51,432 nucleotides of DNA from Clostridia bacterium (GCA_017396465.1 JAFQLU010000077.1:1-51432); one strand, 5' to 3'. Positions 1 to 7,478 are shown, counted from the stretch's first letter. The notes: generated by a model not told the origin, from the letters alone. Translations and numbers: made by a program.

Positions 1-1
1 A

Positions 2-97
2 CGGAATCAACTACAGGAAGATATATCAGCAGACCAAATGAGTATTAAGGAGTATATAGACCCGTTTACGGGTGAGCCGACAGAAGGAAGCAAATAA
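2..97 (+). CDS. C-terminal fragment of an unidentified protein
   Basis: Only the last 31 codons of this gene lie in the window. The frame beginning at base 2 reads to a TAA at 95-97 and ends in DPFTGEPTEGSK. The peptide is hydrophilic and acidic, as an intact C-terminus would be. The stop is followed directly by an A-run and the first of several hairpins, which could end transcription. I do not recognise the family. The sequence to the left of the window would be needed to identify it. Confidence 0.45.
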   Translation, partial: RNQLQEDISADQMSIKEYIDPFTGEPTEGSK

Positions 98-101
98 AAA
101 A

Positions 102-219
102 GCCCCTTTAGGGGCGAGCTGGTGAAAAAGTTGCGGTTGGCAGACTTTTCGACGAGCCTATAGGCTCGGCCAGCATATTGCCCTAAGGGGGCAGAGCAAG
201 CCACCGGCACGGCCGGTGG
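102..219. repeat. Chain of five consecutive hairpins
   Basis: Five inverted repeats follow each other with little spacing: GCCCC/GGGGC (102-106/111-115), AAAAGT/ACTTTT (126-131/144-149), the 16-base palindrome at 153-168 (CGAGCCTATAGGCTCG), TGCCC/GGGCA (179-183/189-193) and an 8-base-pair stem CCACCGGC/GCCGGTGG (201-208/212-219). On the minus strand the GCCCC stem is followed by six T residues, so that end can act as a terminator for the leftward genes. The remaining hairpins exceed what termination needs. A dispersed intergenic repeat or a structured RNA is possible. Confidence 0.6.
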
Positions 220-230
220 TCATGACTTAT

Positions 231-1082
231 TTACGGCATGATATGCTTTGCAATGTCAGCCATTGATTTTAAAAGCGCTTCATATACGGGAGGCGGAACT
301 GCGGCAGGTGGTTCGGTTTCTAATGAGAACACGCCTTGGTAGTTGATATCCTTCAGCGCCTGCGTAAACTCCGCCCAATTGATGCTTCCGAAATAGGGCA
401 TCAGGTGCAAATCATGGCTCCATTTGTTATCGTGGATGTGGAGCGCACGGATTTCATCGCCCATCAGGCGGACGGAATCGCCGATGGATAAATCCTCAAA
501 TACGTTTACATGCCCCGTGTCCAGACAGATTTTAAAATGGTCATCGTTCATGGTTTTCACAAACCGCAAAATATCTTCGGGACGGGACAGGGAAAAGTCT
601 AAAAAAGGCATATTTTCAAAGCAGATGGTCACGTCATGCGCCTTGGCAATGGCGAGAAGCTTGTGCATAAACGTAAGGTTCAAATCCCAGGTGCGTTTGG
701 CATCTTCCGTTCCGGCGTCAAAAGGACCAAAGGGGAAAATAGGATGGATAATCCAGTTTTTTGCGCCCAGCATTTCTGCCATGCAAATGGATTTTTCCAT
801 CTTTTCCAGCCGCTCTGCTCTGTCCTCCGGCGTTGTGTCCTGCATGGGATGTCTCCAGGGGCCGTGCACCTGGTGCACCTCCATGCCGGCTTCCGCAATC
901 AGCACTTTTTCTTCTGCCAGGTGGCGCATAAGCTCCTGCTCCGGCATGGTATACAGAATATCATCCGTATTGTCCGTTCCGTAGTCAATGCATTCATATC
1001 CGCAGGATTTTAAAAGCCTATAGTAATCGTTTCCGTATCGGGGCAGGTCTTTTTTACGATTTATGCTGATTCCCAGTTTCAT
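231..1082 (-). CDS. Sugar phosphate isomerase/epimerase family TIM-barrel protein
   Basis: This 283-residue protein has the pattern of the xylose-isomerase-like TIM-barrel family (AP endonuclease 2 fold), whose members isomerise or epimerise sugars using a metal held by Glu, Asp and His residues. Metal-ligand-type residues sit at strand ends: FENMPF, CLDTGHVN, HIHDN and SLETEPP near the C-terminus. There is no signal peptide, so it should be cytoplasmic. The start is supported by an AAAGGAA ribosome site a few bases upstream. It is the last gene of the leftward cluster that includes a GHMP sugar kinase and a nucleotidyltransferase, so a role in the same sugar pathway is likely. The substrate cannot be told from sequence. 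Confidence 0.85.
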   Translation of the reverse strand: MKLGISINRKKDLPRYGNDYYRLLKSCGYECIDYGTDNTDDILYTMPEQELMRHLAEEKVLIAEAGMEVHQVHGPWRHPMQDTTPEDRAERLEKMEKSICMAEMLGAKNWIIHPIFPFGPFDAGTEDAKRTWDLNLTFMHKLLAIAKAHDVTICFENMPFLDFSLSRPEDILRFVKTMNDDHFKICLDTGHVNVFEDLSIGDSVRLMGDEIRALHIHDNKWSHDLHLMPYFGSINWAEFTQALKDINYQGVFSLETEPPAAVPPPVYEALLKSMADIAKHIMP

Positions 1083-1103
1083 AAGAATTTCCTTTCTGTG
1101 TGC

Positions 1104-1226
1104 TTATTTTTTGTGATACCATTTTAAAAGGTCATCAAGGCTTCCGCGCAGGCTCACGCAGCTGCCGTTGTGCAGTTCGACCACAATTTCCAGCCCCAAT
1201 GTGCCCAAAACGCCGATAACAAGATT
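1104..1226 (-). other. 40-codon open frame in phase after the nucleotidyltransferase stop
   Basis: Directly after the TAA of the nucleotidyltransferase gene, the same frame stays open for 40 codons and ends at TAA 1104-1106, just before the ribosome site of the next gene. The translation looks like protein (for example GLEIVVELHNGSC and SLDDLLKWYHKK). It has no ATG and no clear Shine-Dalgarno sequence; only TTG or GTG could start it. It may be a domain cut off by a new stop codon, a readthrough extension, or a small gene with a weak start. I do not recognise the peptide. Confidence 0.3.
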
Positions 1227-1958
1227 TTATTGAATACCGTGGTATGTTTTCTGAACGGCTTTGTAGCTTTCGAGCGTCCCGATATCATATCGTCTTCCCG
1301 GCATTTCCATTGCATGAATTTCTGCTTTTTTACACAGCCATGCCACATAGCTTCCGGGCGCATCGGTTCCGCAACCATCCTCTATGGCAGAACGAATGCC
1401 GGAAATATCCGCTTTTTTGTAGAAGTAAAAAGGCGGACAGCACCAGTTGGATTTGGGATTGGCAGGCTTCTCTTCCATTTGGAGTACCTTGTCTCCATCC
1501 AGCTCCAGAACACCGCTTTTGGAAAGCCTTTTTGTGTCGGGTTCAAAATACCGCATCACACAGCTGGTGTTTTTCTCTTTTGCATAATCTATAAATGTGT
1601 TTAACGAAAAATCTAAAACATTATCTCCTGCAATAACCAACGCATCGTCTGAAAGATGCAAGGTATCTATGGCGAACTGAATATCCATCACTGCACCGAG
1701 ACGGGTCTCGTTCGTTTCCGTACCGTCATCGACTACGGTGATTTTGCAGGGTTTCGTGTTTGCCCATTCCTGAAAGTGATGCAGAAATTTATGGTTGGAT
1801 ATCACGATGAATTCCGAGATACTGCCGCCGGAGACAAGGTCATCCAACAGATGATCCAGAATGGTTTTCTCGCCCACCTGAAGTAAAGGCTTGGGGAAAT
1901 GCTCTGTTAAGGGATACAGTCTTGTGGCATATCCTGCCGCAAGTATGATACAAACCAT
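1227..1958 (-). CDS. Sugar-1-phosphate nucleotidyltransferase (RmlA/GlmU-like)
   Basis: The 243-residue protein begins with the nucleotide-binding motif of NTP_transferase enzymes (LAAGYATRLYPLT followed by FPKPLL), which join a sugar 1-phosphate to an NTP to give an NDP-sugar. Further family marks are AGDNV for the metal-binding Asp region, MEEKP in the middle and DIGTLESY near the end. The ATG at 1958 is chosen over an upstream in-frame start because AAAGGAGA lies just before it. It starts 14 bases after the kinase gene ends, so the kinase product (a sugar 1-phosphate) is its natural substrate. A UDP-sugar product is inferred. Which base it uses cannot be seen. Confidence 0.88.
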   Translation of the reverse strand: MVCIILAAGYATRLYPLTEHFPKPLLQVGEKTILDHLLDDLVSGGSISEFIVISNHKFLHHFQEWANTKPCKITVVDDGTETNETRLGAVMDIQFAIDTLHLSDDALVIAGDNVLDFSLNTFIDYAKEKNTSCVMRYFEPDTKRLSKSGVLELDGDKVLQMEEKPANPKSNWCCPPFYFYKKADISGIRSAIEDGCGTDAPGSYVAWLCKKAEIHAMEMPGRRYDIGTLESYKAVQKTYHGIQ

Positions 1959-1972
1959 GGTATCGTCTCCTT

Positions 1973-3145
1973 TTATAATGTTACGCCGTCTGCGCTCTCG
2001 CAAAAATGAACGGAAAATTTATCACGCAAGTCGGGGAATTGCTGCAGATATTCTTTGGTAACGTGTTCCCGGATGCTGTCAGCAAAAGCCGGGTCGATTA
2101 ACGCCATACAGCAGCCTTTAAAGCCTGCGCCGGAAAATCTTCCGCCATAGATGCCGTCTGTTTTCAGCATGATGTCATACAGTGCTTTCAGCTCCGGCGA
2201 CCCGGTTTCCCATTGGTAGATAGAGCTGTGTCCGCTTTCAAAGGAAAAAGCGCCGTAGGCGCCAAGGTTTCCTTTGCGCCATGCTTCTGCGGCTTTTTCT
2301 ACCCGCGCCATTTCGCTGTACCAATGCTCGGCACGCATCCGCCATGTATCGGGAAGCTTGTGTTTATAGGTCTCAAACACCTCACAGGGTACATCGCGCA
2401 GGTATGTTTCTTCGTATTTTCCGTATTCCATGCCGGAATAGGCTTTTAAGGCATATGCCGCACTTCTGCATTCGTCCACGCGCATATTGTATTTGGAAGA
2501 TGTAAGTGCGCGTTCCACACCGGAGAAGAAAATAGCAATCCGGTAAGGCTTCATGTCCGGATGCTCCGGAATCAGTTCAAAGGAGTCATCCAATGTGTCC
2601 AGATATAATAAGTGATTCTTTTTGGAAAAAACCTCGCAGGATTGGTCTAATTTCCCGCAGGAAACACCGACATATTTATTCTCTGTGGCAAGGGCGGTTT
2701 CAATCAGATCCCGTTCGGAAAGCGTGATGTGATTTACCTTGCACAAGGCAGAAAGAAAGGCAATTGTAACTGCGGCAGAAGATGACAGACCTCCGATGGG
2801 AAGATCTCCCTCTATCACTCCGGAAAGACCGATTTCCAGAGGATGCTTTTTAGACAACATATAGGCCGCGCCGCGCAGATAATCTGCCCAGTCGTTTTGT
2901 TTGGTCCGGGGAACGCTTGCTACATGAAACTGCGCCCTTTTCTCAAACTGCATGGAAACAAATTCTATGACGCCGTTTTGCTTTGCACCATATGCAATAT
3001 GCACGCCTTTATCGATTGCAAGTCCTGTAATTTTGCCGTGCTGATGGTCCGTATGCGCACCGACAGGGCAAATACGATAGGGACAAAAAGCTACATCTAA
3101 CGGTTCTTTCCCGTAAATGCTTTCATATCTTTCTACACAGTTCAT
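1973..3145 (-). CDS. GHMP sugar kinase, galactokinase family, galacturonokinase-like
   Basis: This 390-residue protein has all three GHMP motifs: the galactokinase-type N-terminal signature at residues 22-37 (PYRICPVGAHTDHQHG), the ATP loop GGLSSSAA at 118-125 and a C-terminal GRFSGAGFKG. Such enzymes phosphorylate the anomeric carbon of a sugar. The signature differs from ordinary galactokinases, which read GRxNLIGEHTDYN. It is closer to plant galacturonokinase, whose signature reads YRICPLGAHIDHQ, as I recall it. Galacturonate is therefore a reasonable guess for the substrate, with galactose or arabinose as alternatives. The gene is followed by a nucleotidyltransferase that could use its product. 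An AAAGGAGC-like ribosome site precedes the ATG. Confidence 0.85.
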   Translation of the reverse strand: MNCVERYESIYGKEPLDVAFCPYRICPVGAHTDHQHGKITGLAIDKGVHIAYGAKQNGVIEFVSMQFEKRAQFHVASVPRTKQNDWADYLRGAAYMLSKKHPLEIGLSGVIEGDLPIGGLSSSAAVTIAFLSALCKVNHITLSERDLIETALATENKYVGVSCGKLDQSCEVFSKKNHLLYLDTLDDSFELIPEHPDMKPYRIAIFFSGVERALTSSKYNMRVDECRSAAYALKAYSGMEYGKYEETYLRDVPCEVFETYKHKLPDTWRMRAEHWYSEMARVEKAAEAWRKGNLGAYGAFSFESGHSSIYQWETGSPELKALYDIMLKTDGIYGGRFSGAGFKGCCMALIDPAFADSIREHVTKEYLQQFPDLRDKFSVHFCESADGVTL

Positions 3146-3177
3146 GGCGAAGCTCCTTTTTCAAAATCATTACTTCT

Positions 3178-3206
3178 ATTTTACCACAATGAAAAGAAAA
3201 ATTCAA
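3178..3206 (-). promoter_or_regulatory. Promoter in front of the GHMP kinase gene
   Basis: On the minus strand, TTGAAT (3206-3201) and TAAAAT (3183-3178) are 17 bases apart, a good sigma-A match. It lies in the 93-base gap between the GH36-like gene and the kinase gene, so the kinase may be transcribed without the glycosidase. Confidence 0.6.
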
Positions 3207-3238
3207 TGTGAATTTTGTTTGCAATTATAGCGGAACAT

Positions 3239-4810
3239 TTAAAATATGTTTGCGAAGGCAAGGTCGCCAATCCGGTAGCCTGCCATTCTGGGATAGTCAT
3301 CCATAATAAAATCGTAGATAACTTCTTTTCCGTCAATCAGCCATCTCTGCGGCTGGTTGTTATACATCCAGTCTAAAGGCTCTGCCGTTTCTTTCTGCAC
3401 CGAATTTATCTTAAATGCTTCTTTCAGGTCCTCAAAAATTTCGGGCGTGATGGCAGAGGGTTGCATGGAAACGAAAAGCGGAGAACCGCTTCTTGCTAAA
3501 AGATCGAGCCATTGGCGGTTTAATTTCCACGGAATCTTATCGCCCAAAAGCCCCACGCAATCGGCATCCACTTTATAAAAGGTGTCGTTCTGACACATTC
3601 TGAAAGCTAAAGTATTTATGCCGTTTGTACGGGTAACGGACCAGAGTAATCCGCTGGTGTCATTTCCGATACGGTTGATTTCAGCAAGTCCTGCGCAAAG
3701 GTGACTTACGGTGTTGCAGGCGATGATATACATATCTCCTGCGGTTTCTTTGATTAAACGGTATAGGTCAAGCGTGATTTCCGCACCGGTCTTTTTCCTG
3801 TCGTAGAAGGACCAGCCGATGTGACTGGTAATGCTGGCGTTCAGTTCATATCCAAAACTGCCAAAGAGATCGTAGGTGGTATAGTCGTGCTTGAGAAGCT
3901 CAAAACCCCAGTCTTTCATCCTTTGAATATCTGCGCGAATCAGCTTCTGCACCTCGGGGTGAGAGGGGTCTAAAAACCGTTGCTCTTCTCTATTGATACA
4001 CCAGTCGGGATGGGCTTGTTCCACGGAAGAATCGTGGAGTGCTCTGTACCAGATACCGGGACGGATGCCCATTTCCTTAAAACCATCGGCAATTTTTTTC
4101 ATGTCGCCGTATTTTTCGTTGGGCAGCCAGGGACCGTCGCAGGAATTCACCTGCCAGCCATCGTCAATCACCATAAACGGGCGGTTTTCATTCTCTCCTG
4201 CCATGCGGGAAATTAAGCGTGCGTCATCCATAATCTCTTCATAGCTGGATTTGCCATACGCATAATACCAGTTGTTGCTTCCGTAAACCGGCTCCTTCGG
4301 GAAAATGGGATTTTCGCACATGACGCGGCAAAATGCTTTCGCCGCATGGAATGCGTTCATGTTTTCGTATGTTTCACAAACGAAGGTGCAGGCAAGTAAG
4401 GTTCTTCCGGACAAATCCACGCCTACGCCACCGCAACGCACATCTACCCAGGCAGTTGCACCGGAGGCGTCATATTGAAAGGAAACAAAAGAGGATGCAC
4501 CGGTTAAAACGCCGCAACCCACGGTTTTGCTCCCGTTGTTTGCAAGAAAATACCAGGGCATAAAGGTTTCACCGTTTAAAGAATGCCACGTCATATCACC
4601 GTAGCTTCTCTCCCACTTGTCGCCCAGAACGGAAACGGGCTCATCGGCTTTATAATTCCAACGAACTGCAATGATTTTGGGGCGGCTTTTTTCCGCCGTT
4701 ACCTTCATCGCCATTTTTCTGCCTGTTATTTCAAAACTTACGGCGGTGTCTATATTGTCTTCGTCGCAGTATATTTTCACATCATCGGGGATTCGTAAAA
4801 TGTCTATCAT
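3239..4810 (-). CDS. GH36-like alpha-galactosidase/melibiase family protein
   Basis: This 523-residue protein fits the clan GH-D pattern (GH36/GH27, alpha-galactosidase and relatives): an N-terminal beta region, then a TIM barrel. In the barrel, MVIDDGWQ ends an early strand, LLKHDYTTYD puts a nucleophile candidate at Asp309, and RIGNDTSG gives an acid/base candidate at Asp384. No signal peptide is present, so it should act inside the cell on an imported oligosaccharide. It opens the leftward cluster with a sugar kinase, nucleotidyltransferase and epimerase, and may release the sugar that the kinase activates. At 523 residues it is shorter than typical 700-residue GH36 enzymes. The exact linkage cleaved is unknown. 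Confidence 0.75.
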   Translation of the reverse strand: MIDILRIPDDVKIYCDEDNIDTAVSFEITGRKMAMKVTAEKSRPKIIAVRWNYKADEPVSVLGDKWERSYGDMTWHSLNGETFMPWYFLANNGSKTVGCGVLTGASSFVSFQYDASGATAWVDVRCGGVGVDLSGRTLLACTFVCETYENMNAFHAAKAFCRVMCENPIFPKEPVYGSNNWYYAYGKSSYEEIMDDARLISRMAGENENRPFMVIDDGWQVNSCDGPWLPNEKYGDMKKIADGFKEMGIRPGIWYRALHDSSVEQAHPDWCINREEQRFLDPSHPEVQKLIRADIQRMKDWGFELLKHDYTTYDLFGSFGYELNASITSHIGWSFYDRKKTGAEITLDLYRLIKETAGDMYIIACNTVSHLCAGLAEINRIGNDTSGLLWSVTRTNGINTLAFRMCQNDTFYKVDADCVGLLGDKIPWKLNRQWLDLLARSGSPLFVSMQPSAITPEIFEDLKEAFKINSVQKETAEPLDWMYNNQPQRWLIDGKEVIYDFIMDDYPRMAGYRIGDLAFANIF

Positions 4811-4845
4811 GCGTAATCATCCTTTCGGAAAGAGTTTGTATCTTC

Positions 4846-4874
4846 AGTATAGCATAATTGAGGGTAAAGTGCAA
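4846..4874 (-). promoter_or_regulatory. Promoter of the GH36-like sugar cluster
   Basis: Minus-strand TTGCAC (4874-4869) and TATACT (4851-4846) have a 17-base spacer, and TG precedes the -10 box as in extended promoters. It sits right after a hairpin terminator and about 35 bases before the GH36-like start. Confidence 0.75.
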
Positions 4875-4875
4875 T

Positions 4876-4909
4876 AAAAAACGACGATTCAAATTGAATC
4901 GTCGTTTTT
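4876..4909 (-). terminator. Terminator after the AraC remnant
   Basis: A near-perfect 16-base inverted repeat (core ACGACGATTCAA/TTGAATCGTCGT) has A-runs and T-runs at both ends. It lies just past the end of the AraC-family remnant and overlaps the start of the promoter used by the next gene. Confidence 0.8.
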
Positions 4910-4928
4910 GCGTATTTATAAGGATGCC

Positions 4929-5069
4929 TTATTCACGTGTGCTGCGCAACAGGAAAAGCAAATCTTTTAAATCATGAACCGTGATTTCATGGTTTTGATA
5001 TATGCTGTGGGAGATTTATGTTCGTATTGTTTGAAAATTCTGCTGAAATAGTGTACAGAAGAATAAAAT
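4929..5069 (-). pseudogene. C-terminal remnant of an AraC-family transcription regulator
   Basis: One minus-strand frame encodes YFSRIFKQYEHKSPTAY, preceded by FYSSVH. This is the second helix-turn-helix of AraC/XylS regulators almost to the letter. After a run of four A residues the sensible reading moves by one frame and continues as NHEITVHDLKDLLFLLRSTRE to TAA at 4929-4931. Without the shift, translation stops at 4967-4969. Only about 46 residues of a protein that normally has about 250 or more remain. The 5' end is lost exactly where the tRNA-Glu terminator begins. It was probably a regulator of the sugar cluster that follows and is now dead. Confidence 0.75.
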
Positions 5070-5071
5070 AG

Positions 5072-5103
5072 AAAAAAGACTATTCCAAAGAATAGTCTTT
5101 TTT
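5072..5103 (-). terminator. Terminator of the tRNA operon
   Basis: The stem AGACTATTC/GAATAGTCT, with A-run and T-run flanks, lies immediately after the CCA end of tRNA-Glu on the minus strand. Confidence 0.88.
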
Positions 5104-5177
5104 GGTGACCCGTACGAGAATCGAACTCGTGTTACCGCCGTGAAAGGGCGGTGTCTTAACCGCTTGACCAACGGGCC
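5103..5177 (-). tRNA. tRNA-Glu (anticodon TTC)
   Basis: The reverse complement folds as a tRNA: acceptor stem GGCCCGT/ACGGGTC, anticodon loop CTTTCAC with TTC in the anticodon position, T-loop GTTCGAATC and an encoded CCA end (5103-5105). It follows tRNA-Met by 22 bases on the same strand and shares its promoter. Confidence 0.95.
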
Positions 5178-5199
5178 ATATTCAGTTGTTTGGAAAGTT

Positions 5200-5276
5200 T
5201 GGTAGCGGCAGGTGGACTTGAACCACCGACCTATCGGGTATGAACCGATTGCTCTAGCCAGCTGAGCCATGCCGCC
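5200..5276 (-). tRNA. tRNA-Met, elongator type (anticodon CAT)
   Basis: The reverse complement has acceptor stem GGCGGCA/TGCCGCT, D-loop AGCTGGCTAGA, anticodon loop TTCATAC, T-loop GTTCAAGTC and an encoded CCA (5200-5202). A G-C first pair and the lack of the three initiator G-C pairs in the anticodon stem point to the elongator. A lysidine-modified Ile tRNA (read from CAU) is the alternative. Confidence 0.93.
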
Positions 5277-5302
5277 ACACATACCGTAAACCAACAAGAG
5301 AT

Positions 5303-5331
5303 ATTTTACACTATAAAAATAGATTTGTCAA
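5303..5331 (-). promoter_or_regulatory. Promoter of the tRNA-Met/tRNA-Glu operon
   Basis: Minus-strand consensus TTGACA (5331-5326), a 17-base spacer and TAAAAT (5308-5303) lie about 27 bases upstream of the tRNA-Met 5' end. Confidence 0.85.
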
Positions 5332-5411
5332 CCCTTTTTTTTATTTTTTTCAATTTTTTTTGATTTATGTGAAAAATAAACGAGAAAAATATGGCTATTC
5401 AAGAGAAAAAC

Positions 5412-5444
5412 AAGGCGAAAACAACAAAGAATTGCCTTCGCCTT
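5412..5444 (-). terminator. Terminator of the oxidoreductase/epimerase operon
   Basis: AAGGCGAA (5412-5419) pairs with TTCGCCTT (5437-5444) around a 17-base loop. On the minus strand it is followed by G and five T residues, just past the Gfo/Idh/MocA stop codon. Confidence 0.6.
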
Positions 5445-5455
5445 TTCCTATTTCC

Positions 5456-6571
5456 TTAGATTTCAGGGATTTCTACCTTGATTTCTTCTTTCAGTTCAGC
5501 CGATTTTTTAATACCGGACAGAATTGCCTGGTTGATGATAATCTGGCTGGTGGGGACGGGAGCTTCGCCGCCGTCTCTGACTGCGTCTAAGAAGGAACGA
5601 ACCTTCTGCTCTACGCAGTCCACATTGCTCTGGGGAATCGGGATTTCCGTCACGGTTTGCTCGCCTGCCAGCTCGTGGTAGATTTTGAGTGAACCGTTGA
5701 TTCTGCCGTTCCAGCAATCGGTGGAAGGAATGCGGAGACCGCCTTCCGTACCTAAAACCAGGGTATCTCCGGGCGTGTCGATGTTAATTGCCCAGGAAAT
5801 ACGGAAGTCGATAATTAAATCATCTTCCATACGGATGAACGCCGCACCGAAATCATCAACCTCAAACTTTTTGGCAACCTCGGGACAACCGCGGCTCTCA
5901 TATGTTTTGGGGTTTGTGCTGAAGTAGTTGGAGGTGTAACCGGTGATGGTTAAGGGCTTGGGATAGCCTAAAGCATTAAGGAGCATATCTAAAGAATAGC
6001 AGCCGATGTCGCCCAGTGCACCGATACCGCCTGTTGCATCTTCAATAAAGGTTGTTTTGATGGAAGATGCCGGAATACCGCGCCGTCTGCCGCCACCGGT
6101 CTGGATATAATAAATTTTACCCAAAACGCCGGACTGGATGATTTTCTTTACCAGCTGCATGCTGGGGTCAAAACGAGGCTGGAAACCGATGGAAACAATT
6201 TTGCCGCTTTCCTTTTCAGCTTTCATGATTTCAAGGCCTTCTTCCAGCTCCACGCACATGGGCTTTTCCAAAAGCACGTTCACGCCTTTTTTCAGGGCAT
6301 AAACCGTACAGGGCATGTGCTGACGGTTATATGTACAAATGCTGACAGCATCCAGCTTGAGGCTTTCATCGTCTAACATTTCTTTGTGGTCTTTGTAGTC
6401 GCATTTCACATCGGTGAGACCGAACTCTTCAAAAAATGCTTTTGCTTTTCCGGGAACCAAGTCTGCGCCGGCAACGATTTCCACATCGTCAAACTTCACA
6501 TACTGACGCATATGAGAATGGGCGATGCCGCCTGTTCCGATGATACCAACTCTTAATTTGCGGTTTTCCAT
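5456..6571 (-). CDS. Gfo/Idh/MocA family NAD(P)-dependent oxidoreductase
   Basis: The 371-residue protein has an N-terminal Rossmann fold with the dinucleotide loop GIIGTGGIAHSH (residues 9-20) and the family's EKP motif at residues 102-104 (EKPMC), where Lys takes part in hydride transfer. The C-terminal half fits the alpha/beta substrate domain. These enzymes oxidise or reduce sugars, inositols and related polyols. It follows a sugar epimerase gene by 60 bases on the same strand, separated by a perfect hairpin, which suggests that the pair acts on one inositol- or sugar-like substrate. It is cytoplasmic, with no signal peptide. The substrate is not evident. Confidence 0.9.
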   Translation of the reverse strand: MENRKLRVGIIGTGGIAHSHMRQYVKFDDVEIVAGADLVPGKAKAFFEEFGLTDVKCDYKDHKEMLDDESLKLDAVSICTYNRQHMPCTVYALKKGVNVLLEKPMCVELEEGLEIMKAEKESGKIVSIGFQPRFDPSMQLVKKIIQSGVLGKIYYIQTGGGRRRGIPASSIKTTFIEDATGGIGALGDIGCYSLDMLLNALGYPKPLTITGYTSNYFSTNPKTYESRGCPEVAKKFEVDDFGAAFIRMEDDLIIDFRISWAINIDTPGDTLVLGTEGGLRIPSTDCWNGRINGSLKIYHELAGEQTVTEIPIPQSNVDCVEQKVRSFLDAVRDGGEAPVPTSQIIINQAILSGIKKSAELKEEIKVEIPEI

Positions 6572-6595
6572 GATGTATTCTCCTTTTTAAACATG

Positions 6596-6621
6596 TGTCC
6601 ATGCGCAAAAACGCATGGACA
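6596..6621. other. Intercistronic perfect hairpin
   Basis: TGTCCATGCG and CGCATGGACA form a perfect 10-base-pair stem with a 6-base A-rich loop between the epimerase and oxidoreductase genes. No long T-run follows on the minus strand, so RNA processing or partial attenuation is more likely than full termination. Confidence 0.6.
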
Positions 6622-6631
6622 TAAAATGTAA

Positions 6632-7369
6632 TCAGATTTTCAGTAAATATTCAGCAGAAACGCGTGCCATTTCCAGCTGATCGCCAAGACCTTCGTCTTC
6701 ATAGATGTATTCCACGGTGCCGGTTGCAGAGGTAATGTCAATCAGCTTTCTGAAATCGATGATACCTGCGCCTGCGCGTGCATCTTCCTTGTTTTCCACA
6801 GATTCCATCTGTTTTAAATGGATGGTGGGCATTCTGTATGCGTATTTTTTCACATATTCATAGGGATCTACGTCTGCGCGCTGAACATGGAACACGTCCA
6901 GCTGTGCTTTTACGTATTCGGGGTTGGTGATTTCAAAGAAATAATCCAAAGCCACCTTGCCTTTTACGGTGAGCCACAGCTCGGGAGCGTGGTTGTGATA
7001 GCTTAAGGTCATGCCGTTTGCCGCCATCTTTTCACCTGCTTTGTTTAAAACCTCTGCGGTTTTCTCAATCTGGGAAAGTGTACCGAAGGGGGCAGAAGGG
7101 CAAGCGATATATTTTGCGCCCAAGTATCCCATATATTCCATTTCAGCATCCAATTCATCCTTTAAAATCGGATAGCCTGTGTGGGAGCTGATGGCTTTTA
7201 AACCTGCGTTGTCCAGGTATGTTTTCATGTCTTTTGCAGAAACATCGCCGCGGCCGGCAAATTCTACACCGGTGTAACCCATTTTTGCGACTTCTTCCAG
7301 CACTCTTTCAAAGCCCAGTTCGTTGACTGCGTCTCTGATGGAATAAAGCTGCAGAGAAATTTCTTTCAT
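6632..7369 (-). CDS. Sugar phosphate isomerase/epimerase family TIM-barrel protein
   Basis: This 245-residue protein belongs to the xylose-isomerase-like TIM-barrel family (IolE/IolI type). It opens with ISLQLYSIRD, a common start in this group, and carries GVEFAGR, SYHNHAPEL, QLDVFHVQRA and IYEDEG, where the metal-binding Glu, His and Asp residues fall. It is cytoplasmic. It is the promoter-proximal gene of a two-gene operon with a Gfo/Idh/MocA oxidoreductase, an association common in inositol and unusual-sugar catabolism. It is similar in fold to the protein at 231-1082 but clearly divergent from it. The exact reaction cannot be assigned. Confidence 0.88.
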   Translation of the reverse strand: MKEISLQLYSIRDAVNELGFERVLEEVAKMGYTGVEFAGRGDVSAKDMKTYLDNAGLKAISSHTGYPILKDELDAEMEYMGYLGAKYIACPSAPFGTLSQIEKTAEVLNKAGEKMAANGMTLSYHNHAPELWLTVKGKVALDYFFEITNPEYVKAQLDVFHVQRADVDPYEYVKKYAYRMPTIHLKQMESVENKEDARAGAGIIDFRKLIDITSATGTVEYIYEDEGLGDQLEMARVSAEYLLKI

Positions 7370-7407
7370 AATTTGCGTCCTCCTTGTGTGTGTTCTTTTT
7401 TATTTTT

Positions 7408-7435
7408 ATTATACTACATTAGGTGAAAAAGTCAA
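7408..7435 (-). promoter_or_regulatory. Promoter of the epimerase/oxidoreductase operon
   Basis: Minus-strand TTGACT (7435-7430), a 16-base spacer and TATAAT (7413-7408) lie about 40 bases upstream of the ATG. Confidence 0.8.
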
Positions 7436-7478
7436 GGAAATCCGGGGAATTTTTTGTTTTTTTCTCTGCAATTTGGTA

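Noticed and set aside
1-230. Prophage or integrative element end
   Set aside because: No integrase, attachment site or recognisable phage gene is visible; the short partial peptide is not enough.
5016-5297. 93-codon open frame on the minus strand
   Set aside because: It covers both tRNA genes and their terminator, so it is a chance frame over structural RNA.
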